Origin: Thermaceae bacterium
Lineage (GTDB): Bacteria; Deinococcota; Deinococci; Deinococcales; Marinithermaceae
Length of the DNA: 6,496 bases
Direction of reading: 5' to 3'
Assembly: GCA_027053145.1 (NCBI GenBank)
Contig: JALUED010000005.1
Location: 1-6,496, forward strand
Shown: piece after piece, positions 1 to 6,496 of the stretch
How positions within the stretch are numbered: position 1 is the stretch's first letter
How the letters are laid out: every line of letters starts with the position of its first letter
The notes under the pieces: generated by a model
Database searches by the model: none
What the model was told of the DNA's origin: nothing
The model's input: only the letters and a program-made list of their open reading frames with translations
Program-made: the position numbers and the translations under genes

Positions 1-263
1 CCCTCGCCCTTACGGGCTTCTTTGGAGAAAAGGCCGGCGAAGAATCCGGAAAGCGCCCGGGCAACCTCCCGCCGCATCAGGACGAGGGCGGCAAGAAAGG
101 TGCCGGTGTTGGTGGCGATGTCCACCCAGAGGGGGAGGGCTTCGCCGCCGAAGAGGAAGCGGTCGGCGAGAACCAGGTGCCCTGAGCTTGAGACCGGCAG
201 GAACTCGGTGAGCCCCTGGACGACGCCAAGGACGATCGCGCGAAAAAGGTCCACGCCCGCCAT
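1..263 (-). CDS. uppP: Undecaprenyl-diphosphatase UppP/BacA, N-terminal part (gene runs off the left edge)
   Basis: UppP is an integral membrane enzyme that dephosphorylates undecaprenyl diphosphate to recycle the lipid carrier for peptidoglycan synthesis; it also underlies bacitracin resistance. About 87 codons are visible. Residues 13-29 carry the family signature: glycine 13, the (E/Q)xxxE motif as Q16 and E20, then LPVSSSGH ending at H29. This conserved block sits at the membrane and contributes to catalysis. A second hydrophobic stretch (about 46-62, [13 protein letters not shown]) and a basic segment (RREVARAL) follow, as in the family. The later PGxSRSG motif lies outside the window. 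The ATG at 261-263 is the first start in frame; GTG at 252-254 (codon 4) is an alternative. No Shine-Dalgarno sequence precedes either, and the rpsI terminator ends six bases upstream, so the start and the mode of expression are uncertain. The family assignment itself is firm. Confidence 0.93.
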   Translation of the reverse strand, partial: MAGVDLFRAIVLGVVQGLTEFLPVSSSGHLVLADRFLFGGEALPLWVDIATNTGTFLAALVLMRREVARALSGFFAGLFSKEARKGE

Positions 264-269
264 GGTAAA

Positions 270-300
270 GGAAAAGCCCCGCCTCTGGCGGGGCTTTTCC
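270..300 (-). terminator. Intrinsic terminator after rpsI
   Basis: A perfect 14-bp stem (270-283 with 287-300) closes on a 3-base loop. Read on the minus strand it is a GC-rich core flanked by A and T runs, so the 3' arm ends in CTTTTCC, followed by TTTACC. It begins 11 bases after the rpsI stop codon and is the natural end of the rplM-rpsI transcript. The AT-rich base of the stem also gives a T run when read on the plus strand, so it could act in both directions, but no plus-strand gene ends here. It abuts the uppP start and could therefore limit readthrough into uppP. Confidence 0.9.
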
Positions 301-311
301 CAAGGGCGGGC

Positions 312-698
312 TTAGCGCTTCGAGTACTGCGGCGCCCTGCGGGCCTTGTGCTTGCCGTACTTCTTGCGCTCGACCACACGGGCGTCGCGGGTGAGGAGCC
401 CCGCGGGTTTAAGTTTCTTGCGGAACTCGGGGTTGTACTTCTCCAGCGCCCGGGCGATCCCAAGCTTGATGGCGTCGATCTGCCCGGTGGTGCCGCCCCC
501 CTTCACCGTGATGTAGGCGTCAAACTTGCCCAGCATGTCCACGACCTTGAAGGGCTCGAGGGCGCTTGCCGCCCGGATGATGCCGCGGAAGTAGTCCTCG
601 AAATCCCGGCCGTTGACGGTGATCTTGCCCTCGCCGGGGCGGAGGAAGACCCGGGCCACGGCGGTCTTGCGGCGTCCGGTGCCGTAGTACTGCTCCAT
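312..698 (-). CDS. rpsI: 30S ribosomal protein S9
   Basis: S9 is a small-subunit head protein whose long basic C-terminal tail reaches the P-site tRNA. The 128-residue product begins [17 protein letters not shown], carries the internal block [19 protein letters not shown], and ends in a highly basic tail ([18 protein letters not shown]) with the conserved terminal SKR. Length and both ends match the Thermus protein as I recall it. The ATG at 696-698 is chosen over the in-frame GTG at 699-701 because MEQYY is the conserved N-terminus and GGAGG (706-710) lies 7 bases upstream. The start overlaps the rplM stop by one base (TGATG), so translation is probably coupled to L13. Transcription ends at the hairpin 270-300. 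Confidence 0.98.
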   Translation of the reverse strand: MEQYYGTGRRKTAVARVFLRPGEGKITVNGRDFEDYFRGIIRAASALEPFKVVDMLGKFDAYITVKGGGTTGQIDAIKLGIARALEKYNPEFRKKLKPAGLLTRDARVVERKKYGKHKARRAPQYSKR

Positions 699-1129
699 CA
701 CTTAACCTCCAGCTCGAGCTTTTCGGGCTTTTGGGCGGCGTGCGGGTGGTCCGGCCCGGCGTACACCTTGAGCCGCTTGAAAAGCTTCCGACCCAGCCGG
801 TTTTTGGGGAGCATCCCCTTTACCGCCCGTTCGATTAGCCGTTCAGGGTGGCGCTTGAGCATTTCCCCGGCGGGAATGCGCTTAAGGCCCCCCTGGTAGC
901 CCGAATAGCGGGTGTAGATCTTGTCGGAAAGCTTCTTCCCGGTAAGCTTGACCTTCGCCGCGTTGACCACGATGACGTAGTCCCCCACGGGCAGGTTGGG
1001 GGTGTATTCGGGTTTGTGTTTTCCGCGGAGGATGCTCGCGATCTTGGCCGCCAGGCGCCCGAGCGTCTTCCCCTCCGCGTCAATCACGTACCATTTGCTC
1101 TCGACTTCCTTGGGCACGTAGGTCTTCAC
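698..1129 (-). CDS. rplM: 50S ribosomal protein L13
   Basis: L13 is an early-assembly large-subunit protein that binds 23S rRNA. The 143-residue product starts at GTG (1127-1129), giving [18 protein letters not shown]. It contains [11 protein letters not shown] (17-27), the [14 protein letters not shown] block, and the signature [34 protein letters not shown] near the C-terminus. The GTG start is supported by AAGGAGG (1138-1144) 8 bases upstream and by the conserved KTYVPK N-terminus. An upstream in-frame GTG at 1219 would add 30 poorly conserved residues and overlap the promoter, so I reject it. rplM leads the usual rplM-rpsI operon and overlaps rpsI by one base. In E. coli L13 is reported to repress its own operon; the structured leader here (1155-1198) could allow similar control, but that is inference. 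Confidence 0.97.
   Translation of the reverse strand: MKTYVPKEVESKWYVIDAEGKTLGRLAAKIASILRGKHKPEYTPNLPVGDYVIVVNAAKVKLTGKKLSDKIYTRYSGYQGGLKRIPAGEMLKRHPERLIERAVKGMLPKNRLGRKLFKRLKVYAGPDHPHAAQKPEKLELEVK
706..710 (-). promoter_or_regulatory. Shine-Dalgarno sequence of rpsI
   Basis: Read on the minus strand this is GGAGG with 7 bases to the ATG at 698. It lies inside the last codons of rplM and fixes the rpsI start at the TGATG junction. Confidence 0.85.
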
Positions 1130-1137
1130 GAGGCGCC

Positions 1138-1144
1138 CCTCCTT
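1138..1144 (-). promoter_or_regulatory. Shine-Dalgarno sequence of rplM
   Basis: AAGGAGG on the minus strand, 8 bases before the GTG at 1129. It decides the start. Its GAGG (1138-1141) can pair with CCTC (1130-1133) directly before the start codon across a GGCG tetraloop, a short hairpin that could modulate access. Confidence 0.8.
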
Positions 1145-1154
1145 TTGCCGTGTT

Positions 1155-1198
1155 CCTCGGCGCGGGGTGAACGGGTACGGGAAAGGCCCCCGCCGAGG
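1155..1198 (-). promoter_or_regulatory. Stem-loop in the rplM mRNA leader
   Basis: Bases 1155-1162 (CCTCGGCG on plus) are perfectly complementary to 1191-1198. The stem continues as GGGG (1164-1167) with CCCC (1187-1190) after a single bulged base at 1163, around a 19-base loop. If transcription starts near 1203, as the -10 hexamer suggests, the hairpin begins about five bases from the 5' end of the mRNA and ends 10 bases before the Shine-Dalgarno. No T run follows, so it is not a terminator. It could stabilise the mRNA or serve as an autoregulatory site; the role is inferred only. Confidence 0.55.
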
Positions 1199-1209
1199 TG
1201 CCAGCGTGG

Positions 1210-1239
1210 AGTATAGCACAGCAGGAGGGCTTCCACCAA
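1210..1239 (-). promoter_or_regulatory. Promoter of the rplM-rpsI operon
   Basis: On the minus strand a -10 hexamer TATACT (1210-1215) matches the sigma-70/SigA consensus at five of six bases. An 18-base spacer separates it from a weak -35 candidate TTGGTG (1234-1239). The predicted start near 1203 gives a leader of about 74 bases before the rplM GTG. It faces away from the tRNA promoter at 1258-1286, so the two units are divergent. Confidence 0.65.
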
Positions 1240-1257
1240 CCGGGGTTTGGGCACGCG

Positions 1258-1286
1258 TTGACGCGCGGCCGGGCGTTTCCTAAAAT
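1258..1286 (+). promoter_or_regulatory. Promoter of the tRNA-His / tRNA-Leu / tig unit
   Basis: TTGACG (1258-1263, five of six -35 bases) and TAAAAT (1281-1286, five of six -10 bases) are separated by exactly 17 bases. Transcription would begin at about 1293, leaving a 5' leader of roughly nine bases on pre-tRNA-His. This is the only convincing plus-strand promoter upstream of tig. Strong consensus promoters are usual for stable RNA genes. Confidence 0.8.
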
Positions 1287-1301
1287 AGAGCACGCTGCGC
1301 G

Positions 1302-1378
1302 GTGAGCGTAGCTCAGCTGGTTAGAGCACCGGTCTGTGGAACCGGGGGTCATGGGTTCAAGTCCCATCGCTCACCCCA
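1302..1378 (+). tRNA. tRNA-His (anticodon GTG), CCA encoded
   Basis: A 77-base cloverleaf can be folded by eye. The acceptor stem GTGAGCG (1302-1308) pairs with CGCTCAC (1368-1374), the D arm has GCTC/GAGC, and the anticodon stem is 1329-1333 with 1341-1345. The loop CTGTGGA places anticodon GTG at 1336-1338, and the T arm is ATGGG-TTCAAGT-CCCAT (1351-1367). Discriminator C (1375) and genomic CCA (1376-1378) follow. The base before the acceptor stem, G1301, is the expected G-1 that pairs with C73 and is the identity element for histidyl-tRNA synthetase. It is the first gene of its transcript. Confidence 0.97.
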
Positions 1379-1383
1379 AACCC

Positions 1384-1423
1384 GCCGCCCGTCGGGGCGG
1401 CAACGATTCGCCAGACGGGCGGC
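1384..1423 (+). repeat. Inverted repeat in the tRNA-His/tRNA-Leu spacer, with an alternative nested hairpin
   Basis: GCCGCCCGTC (1384-1393) is perfectly complementary to GACGGGCGGC (1414-1423) around a 20-base loop. The left arm can instead form a smaller hairpin: GCCGCCC (1384-1390) with GGGCGGC (1395-1401) and a GTCG tetraloop. No T run follows, so neither is a standard terminator. The structures sit six bases after the tRNA-His CCA and may guide 3' processing of tRNA-His or separate it from tRNA-Leu; the role is inferred. Confidence 0.6.
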
Positions 1424-1537
1424 CCGGCCGCAGCCGGCGAGGATGGCGGAATTGGTAGACGCGCCAGACTTAGGATCTGGTGGGTTTATCCCGTGCGGGT
1501 TCAAGTCCCGCTCCTCGCACCAACGGCCGGGCCGCCC
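1417..1537 (+). repeat. Perfect 14-bp GC-only inverted repeat bracketing tRNA-Leu
   Basis: Bases 1417-1430 (GGGCGGCCCGGCCG) are the exact reverse complement of 1524-1537. The tRNA (1437-1522) lies between them with six unpaired bases on the 5' side and one on the 3' side, so leader and trailer could clamp into a stem stacked near the acceptor stem. The left arm shares 1417-1423 with the repeat at 1384-1423, so the two pairings compete. The right arm ends nine bases before the tig Shine-Dalgarno. Confidence 0.65.
1437..1522 (+). tRNA. tRNA-Leu (anticodon TAG), CCA encoded
   Basis: An 86-base class II tRNA. The acceptor GCGAGGA (1437-1443) pairs with TCCTCGC (1512-1518); discriminator A (1519) and CCA (1520-1522) are encoded. 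The anticodon stem CCAGA/TCTGG (1464-1468, 1476-1480) encloses CTTAGGA with anticodon TAG at 1471-1473, reading CUA and other CUN leucine codons. A long variable arm (about TGGGTTTATCCCGT) and A73 are expected for leucine. The T arm is GCGGG-TTCAAGT-CCCGC. No promoter is visible between the two tRNAs, so it is probably cotranscribed with tRNA-His and cut out by RNase P and 3' nucleases. Confidence 0.97.
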
Positions 1538-1546
1538 CTTGCTTCC

Positions 1547-1551
1547 GAGGT
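1547..1551 (+). promoter_or_regulatory. Shine-Dalgarno sequence of tig
   Basis: GAGGT lies 4 bases before the ATG at 1556. The spacing is slightly short but workable. It is the only purine-rich element between the tRNA-Leu 3' end and tig, and it supports ATG 1556 over starts that would fall inside the tRNA. Confidence 0.7.
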
Positions 1552-1555
1552 GAAC

Positions 1556-2773
1556 ATGCCGGAGATCGTCGAACGAGAGGGTTGGCGCGTGCGCCTGCGC
1601 GGCGAGGTGCCCGCCGAGGAAGTGGAAAAAGCCTATCGCGAGCTCCTTTCCGAGTACCGAAAGCGCGTACGGGTGCCGGGGTTCCGCCCGGGGCGGGTGC
1701 CCGATCGGATCCTCGAGGCCCGCTTGGGGCGCGAGGCTCTGCTTTCGGAGGTGCGCGAGGCGCTAGTCGAGCGGCATCTTCCCGCGTTTGCGAAAGAGCT
1801 CGGGCTGGCCCCGGTGGCGGTCCGCAAGGTGGAGGGCGCGATCGAGCTCGGCAAGCCCTTTGTTTTCGAGGCCGAGATCGAGAACTACCCCGAGGTCGAG
1901 CTTCCCGATTGGCGGGGGTTTTCGCTGGAGGTTGCGGAGCCCGAGGTGGAGGAGGAAGCGGTGGAAGCCGCCCTCCAGGACCTGCGCCGCCGCTACGCCG
2001 AGGTCGAGGCCAAGGAGGGGCCCGCCGAGGCGGGGGATTTGGTGATCGTGGTCACCGAGGAAGGGCGCGAATACGCGATCGAGCTCGGGCAGGCGCCTGA
2101 GGAGGTGCGAAAGGCCCTTTTGGGCAAGGCGGCAGGGGAAGCGGCCGAGCTACCCCTGTACGACGAGGGGGGAAGGGCCACCGGCGAGGCGATCCCGGTC
2201 CGCGTCCAGGAGGTGAAAGCGGTCCGCCTGCCTGAGCTCGACGACGAGTTTGCGAAGACCCTGGGCTACGGGACCCTCGAGGAAGCCCGCGAAAAGATCA
2301 GGGAATCCCTAAGGCAAAAGGCCCAGGCCGAGGCCGAGGAGGCGCGCAAGGAGGCGCTTTTGGAAAAGCTCGCCGAGGGGCTCAAGGCCGAGATCCCGCC
2401 GTCCCTGGTCGCGGCCGAGGAGCGGGCGATTTGGAGGGAGATCGCCGAGGATCTTGCGAAAAAGGGCGTGCCGCTTGAGGATTACCTGAAGAGCCTTGAG
2501 CCCGAAGAGCTCGAAGCGCTCAAGCGCGACGTGCACCAAAGCGCCGAGCGGCGGGTGCGCCGGGGGCTTGCGCTCAAGAAGCTCACCGAGGAGCTTGGGG
2601 TCACGCTCGAGGAAGAGGAATGGCAGGCCTACCTCGAGGAGGCCGCCCGGGCCTACGGCGTGAAGCCCGCGGACCTTGCCCGTGCGCTCGGCGAAGACGG
2701 AATGAAGCGCCTTTACCTCCGGAGGTTGCACGACAAGGCCCTGGCCCAAGCGGTCGAGGCGATCGCTGCCTGA
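1556..2773 (+). CDS. tig: Trigger factor, ribosome-associated chaperone
   Basis: Trigger factor docks at the ribosome exit tunnel, next to protein L23, and shields nascent chains. The 405-residue product has the ribosome-binding N-domain (about 1-115) with the docking-loop signature [10 protein letters not shown] at 40-49. A middle region follows at about 160-222, where the FKBP-type PPIase domain normally sits, then a charged, helix-rich C-terminal chaperone domain (about 225-405, ending [12 protein letters not shown]). The link [12 protein letters not shown] (226 onward) is typical. The middle region is clearly shorter than the usual PPIase domain of about 90 residues and lacks recognisable GxxVDGxxFxxG and IPGFExxLxG blocks, so isomerase activity is doubtful. 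The ATG is set by GAGGT at 1547-1551 and by the conserved N-terminus. It probably shares the tRNA promoter at 1258-1286, and clpP-clpX-lon follow as in many bacteria. Confidence 0.95.
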   Translation: MPEIVEREGWRVRLRGEVPAEEVEKAYRELLSEYRKRVRVPGFRPGRVPDRILEARLGREALLSEVREALVERHLPAFAKELGLAPVAVRKVEGAIELGKPFVFEAEIENYPEVELPDWRGFSLEVAEPEVEEEAVEAALQDLRRRYAEVEAKEGPAEAGDLVIVVTEEGREYAIELGQAPEEVRKALLGKAAGEAAELPLYDEGGRATGEAIPVRVQEVKAVRLPELDDEFAKTLGYGTLEEAREKIRESLRQKAQAEAEEARKEALLEKLAEGLKAEIPPSLVAAEERAIWREIAEDLAKKGVPLEDYLKSLEPEELEALKRDVHQSAERRVRRGLALKKLTEELGVTLEEEEWQAYLEEAARAYGVKPADLARALGEDGMKRLYLRRLHDKALAQAVEAIAA

Positions 2774-2776
2774 TTC

Positions 2777-2804
2777 CCTGCCGGCTTCCTTTTGGGCCGG
2801 CAGG
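2777..2804 (+). terminator. Stem-loop after tig (possible weak terminator or processing hairpin)
   Basis: CCTGCCGGC (2777-2785) pairs perfectly with GCCGGCAGG (2796-2804) across a 10-base loop that is T-rich (TTCCTTTTGG). It starts three bases after the tig stop. There is no T run downstream of the stem, so it is not a canonical intrinsic terminator. It may attenuate transcription, stabilise the tig mRNA end, or mark an RNA-processing site between tig and clpP. Confidence 0.5.
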
Positions 2805-2811
2805 CGGCGGC

Positions 2812-2817
2812 TAGAAT
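2812..2817 (+). promoter_or_regulatory. Possible -10 element for clpP
   Basis: TAGAAT matches the -10 consensus at five of six bases and begins eight bases after the tig hairpin. The -35 region falls in the hairpin loop and is weak (for example TTTTGG at 2790-2795, 16-base spacer). Transcription would start at about 2824, almost at the clpP ATG (2829), giving a leader of only a few bases. The alternative is readthrough from tig. Confidence 0.4.
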
Positions 2818-2828
2818 GGGGGTTGGCC

Positions 2829-3416
2829 ATGGTGGTGCCCTACGTCATCGAGCAGACGAGCCGCGGCGAGCGGGTCTACGACATCTACTCGCGGCTTTTA
2901 AAGGACCGCATTATCTTCCTGGGCACGCCGATCGACGCCCAGGTGGCGAACACCGTCGTGGCTCAGATGCTCTTTCTTGAGGCCCAAAACCCCAAGGCCG
3001 AGATCAAGCTCTACATCAACTCGCCGGGGGGGGAGATCGACGCGGGGCTCGCCATCTACGACACCATGCAGTACGTGCGTTCGCCGGTCTCGACCATCGT
3101 GGTGGGGCTCGCCGCCAGCATGGCGGCGGTGATCCTGGCCGCCGGGGAGCCCGGGCGGCGCTTTGCCCTCCCCAACTCCCGGGTGATGATCCATCAGCCT
3201 TGGGGCGGGGCCCAGGGGCAGGCCAGCGACATCGCGATTCGGGCGGAGCAGATCCTCAAGATGCGGGACAAGTTGAACCGCATCCTCGCCGAGCACACCG
3301 GCCAGCCCTTGGAGCGGGTGGCCCGGGACACCGACCGCGACTTCTGGTTGGATGCCGAGGAGGCCCGAGCCTACGGCTTGGTGGATCAGGTGGTCAGGCG
3401 TGGCGGCGCGGAATAG
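2829..3416 (+). CDS. clpP: ATP-dependent Clp protease proteolytic subunit ClpP
   Basis: ClpP is the cytoplasmic serine peptidase that forms two stacked heptamer rings and degrades proteins fed by a Clp ATPase, here ClpX. The 195-residue product has the Ser-His-Asp triad at S97 (GLAASMAA), H122 (VMIHQPWGG) and D171 (RDTDRDFW), the same numbers as in mature E. coli ClpP. It also has the oxyanion block [11 protein letters not shown] and the N-terminal axial-loop sequence [21 protein letters not shown]. The ATG at 2829 is preferred, with GGGGG (2818-2822) upstream at 6 bases. TTG at 2823 is in frame but has no spaced ribosome site. Starting here the protein has essentially no propeptide. It overlaps clpX by 17 bases, consistent with coupled production of enzyme and unfoldase. 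Confidence 0.97.
   Translation: MVVPYVIEQTSRGERVYDIYSRLLKDRIIFLGTPIDAQVANTVVAQMLFLEAQNPKAEIKLYINSPGGEIDAGLAIYDTMQYVRSPVSTIVVGLAASMAAVILAAGEPGRRFALPNSRVMIHQPWGGAQGQASDIAIRAEQILKMRDKLNRILAEHTGQPLERVARDTDRDFWLDAEEARAYGLVDQVVRRGGAE
3388..3393 (+). promoter_or_regulatory. Shine-Dalgarno sequence of clpX, inside clpP
   Basis: AGGTGG lies six bases before the GTG at 3400, within the last codons of clpP. It decides in favour of GTG 3400 over an in-frame ATG at 3352, which has no comparable site and would add 16 residues ahead of the conserved zinc-binding domain. Confidence 0.75.
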
Positions 3417-4611
3417 GGCGACCTGCAGCTTCTGCGGTCGGGGCTACCCCGAGGTCGAGCGGCTATTGGAGGCCCCGATCGGCGAGGTGTACATCTGCGC
3501 CGACTGCGTGGAGCGGGCCCACGAGCTCCTCGTGGGCACCCGGCGCCCCGAACGCCGCACAGGCCCCAAGCGGTTGCCCAAGCCCGCCGAGATCAAGGCT
3601 TTCCTCGATCAGTACGTAATCGGCCAGGAGACCGCGAAAAAGGTTCTCTCGGTGGCGGTCTATAACCATTACAAGCGGCTTCGCCACCAGGGGACCGACG
3701 AGGTTGAGATCCAAAAGTCCAATATCCTCCTGATCGGGCCCACCGGCACCGGCAAGACCCTGCTCGCCGAAACGCTTGCCCGTTTCCTCGACGTGCCCTT
3801 CGCCATCGCCGACGCCACCACCCTGACCGAAGCCGGCTACGTCGGCGAGGACGTGGAGAACGTGGTGCTGAGGCTTTTGCAGGCGGCGGGTATGGACGTG
3901 GAGGCCGCCGAGCAGGGGATCATCTACATTGACGAGATCGATAAGATCGCCCGCAAGTCGGAGGGCCCTTCGATCACCCGGGACGTCTCCGGCGAGGGGG
4001 TGCAGCAGGCGCTCCTCAAGATCATCGAGGGGACGGTGGCCCACGTCCCGCCCCAGGGCGGGCGGAAGCACCCGCACCAAGAGCTGGTGCCGGTGAACAC
4101 CAAGAACATCCTCTTCATCCTGGGCGGGGCCTTCGAGGGGCTGGACGCGATCGTCAAGGCCCGCACCGATCAAAACCCCATCGGCTTTGCCGCGGGCAAA
4201 AAGAGCGCGAAGCGCCCCGAGGTGATCCCCGAGGACCTGGTGAAGTTTGGGTTGATTCCGGAGTTTGTCGGTCGGGTGCCGGTGATCGTCGAGCTTGAGC
4301 CCTTGGACGAGGACGCCCTGGTCCGGGTGCTGACCGAACCCAAGAACGCCCTCGTCAAACAGTACCAGGCGCTCTTTGCCATGGAGGGGGTGGAGCTCCA
4401 CTTCACCCCGGCGGCGCTCCGCGAGATCGCCCGACGGGCCCGCGAGCGGGGCACCGGGGCAAGGGGCCTTCGGGCGGTGATCGAGCGGAGCATGTATGAG
4501 CTGATGTATGCCCTGCCCGGCCGGCCGGTGCGGCGGATCGTCTTCGACCGCCGCCACCTCGACGATCCCCTTTCGGCCCTCGAGGAAGCCGAGCTGAAGG
4601 AGGCGGGGTAG
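3400..4611 (+). CDS. clpX: ATP-dependent Clp protease ATP-binding subunit ClpX
   Basis: ClpX is a hexameric AAA+ unfoldase that recognises degradation tags, threads substrates through its pore and passes them to ClpP. The 403-residue product opens with the zinc-binding domain (C9, C12, C33, C36). The AAA+ module has Walker A GPTGTGKT (113-120, K119), pore-1 loop GYVG (146-149), Walker B IYIDEID (D178, E179), RKH pore motif (222-224), the IGF loop that docks on ClpP (261-263), arginine finger in FVGR (R292) and sensor 2 GAR (R355). All are intact, so an active unfoldase partnered with the adjacent ClpP is expected. The protein is somewhat shorter than E. coli ClpX (424), mainly in the linker after the zinc domain. 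The start is GTG, with AGGTGG at 3388-3393. The stop is 8 bases before lon. Confidence 0.97.
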   Translation: MAARNRATCSFCGRGYPEVERLLEAPIGEVYICADCVERAHELLVGTRRPERRTGPKRLPKPAEIKAFLDQYVIGQETAKKVLSVAVYNHYKRLRHQGTDEVEIQKSNILLIGPTGTGKTLLAETLARFLDVPFAIADATTLTEAGYVGEDVENVVLRLLQAAGMDVEAAEQGIIYIDEIDKIARKSEGPSITRDVSGEGVQQALLKIIEGTVAHVPPQGGRKHPHQELVPVNTKNILFILGGAFEGLDAIVKARTDQNPIGFAAGKKSAKRPEVIPEDLVKFGLIPEFVGRVPVIVELEPLDEDALVRVLTEPKNALVKQYQALFAMEGVELHFTPAALREIARRARERGTGARGLRAVIERSMYELMYALPGRPVRRIVFDRRHLDDPLSALEEAELKEAG

Positions 4612-4619
4612 GTATCAGG

Positions 4620-6496
<1,877 letters not shown>

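Noticed and set aside
348..899. A 183-codon plus-strand open frame antisense to rpsI and rplM
   Set aside because: It lies wholly opposite two strongly conserved ribosomal protein genes and has no promoter, ribosome site or family resemblance.
1130..1219. Longer rplM starting at GTG 1219
   Set aside because: The extra 30 residues do not resemble L13, the start overlaps the -10 element, and a strong Shine-Dalgarno sits before GTG 1129.
1493..1555. Upstream in-frame start for tig
   Set aside because: It falls inside tRNA-Leu, so the sequence is constrained by the tRNA; ATG 1556 has a ribosome site and the conserved N-terminus.
1480..2100. A plus-strand frame of Arg/Gly/Ala-rich protein overlapping tRNA-Leu and tig
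   Set aside because: It starts inside a tRNA and is the +1/+2 shadow of tig; composition is typical of out-of-frame GC-rich reading.
2774..2828. CIRCE or CtsR-type heat-shock operator before clpP
   Set aside because: I looked for TTAGCACTC-N9-GAGTGCTAA-like or heptad repeats and found only the GC-rich tig stem-loop.
3352..3399. Longer clpX starting at ATG 3352
   Set aside because: It would overlap clpP by 65 bases without a suitable ribosome site; the added residues precede the conserved zinc domain and look like clpP read out of frame.
3463..4557. A 364-codon open frame on the minus strand inside clpX
   Set aside because: It mirrors clpX codons in a GC-rich gene, has low-complexity His/Asp/Gly/Leu composition, no recognisable domain and no ribosome site; every motif of ClpX is intact on the other strand.

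Overview
The window looks like chromosomal DNA from a GC-rich bacterium of the Deinococcota, most likely the Thermaceae (Thermus, Meiothermus, Oceanithermus and relatives). The grounds are the high GC content, the strong GC preference at third codon positions, and ribosomal proteins S9 and L13 that read very close to the Thermus thermophilus proteins as I remember them. The S9 start ([11 protein letters not shown]), length (128 residues) and tail (QYSKR) agree. No database search was possible.

Two divergent transcription units leave a compact intergenic region at about 1130-1300. On the minus strand a promoter near 1210-1239 reads leftwards through a structured leader into rplM (L13) and rpsI (S9), which overlap by one base. 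A strong intrinsic terminator (270-300) follows rpsI. The next minus-strand gene, uppP (undecaprenyl-diphosphatase), starts only six bases beyond this hairpin and runs off the left edge.

On the plus strand a near-consensus promoter (1258-1286) drives tRNA-His(GUG), tRNA-Leu(UAG) and probably tig (trigger factor), which begins 33 bases after the tRNA-Leu CCA end. The spacer and flanks of tRNA-Leu hold competing GC-rich inverted repeats, including a perfect 14-bp repeat that brackets the tRNA. A stem-loop and a possible weak promoter separate tig from clpP. After that clpP, clpX and lon are packed tightly: clpP and clpX overlap by 17 bases, and clpX and lon are 8 bases apart. lon runs off the right edge just inside its protease domain.

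Functionally the right arm is the classic bacterial protein quality-control cluster tig-clpP-clpX-lon. Trigger factor receives nascent chains at the ribosome, ClpX unfolds substrates for the ClpP peptidase, and Lon is a second ATP-dependent protease. The left arm supplies ribosomal proteins and a cell-wall lipid carrier enzyme. Every gene here is a recognisable housekeeping gene, and I see no previously undescribed system. The points worth a second look are RNA-level features (the tRNA-Leu inverted repeats, the rplM leader hairpin, the uppP start next to a terminator) and protein details (a shortened trigger-factor PPIase region, a ClpP without an obvious propeptide).
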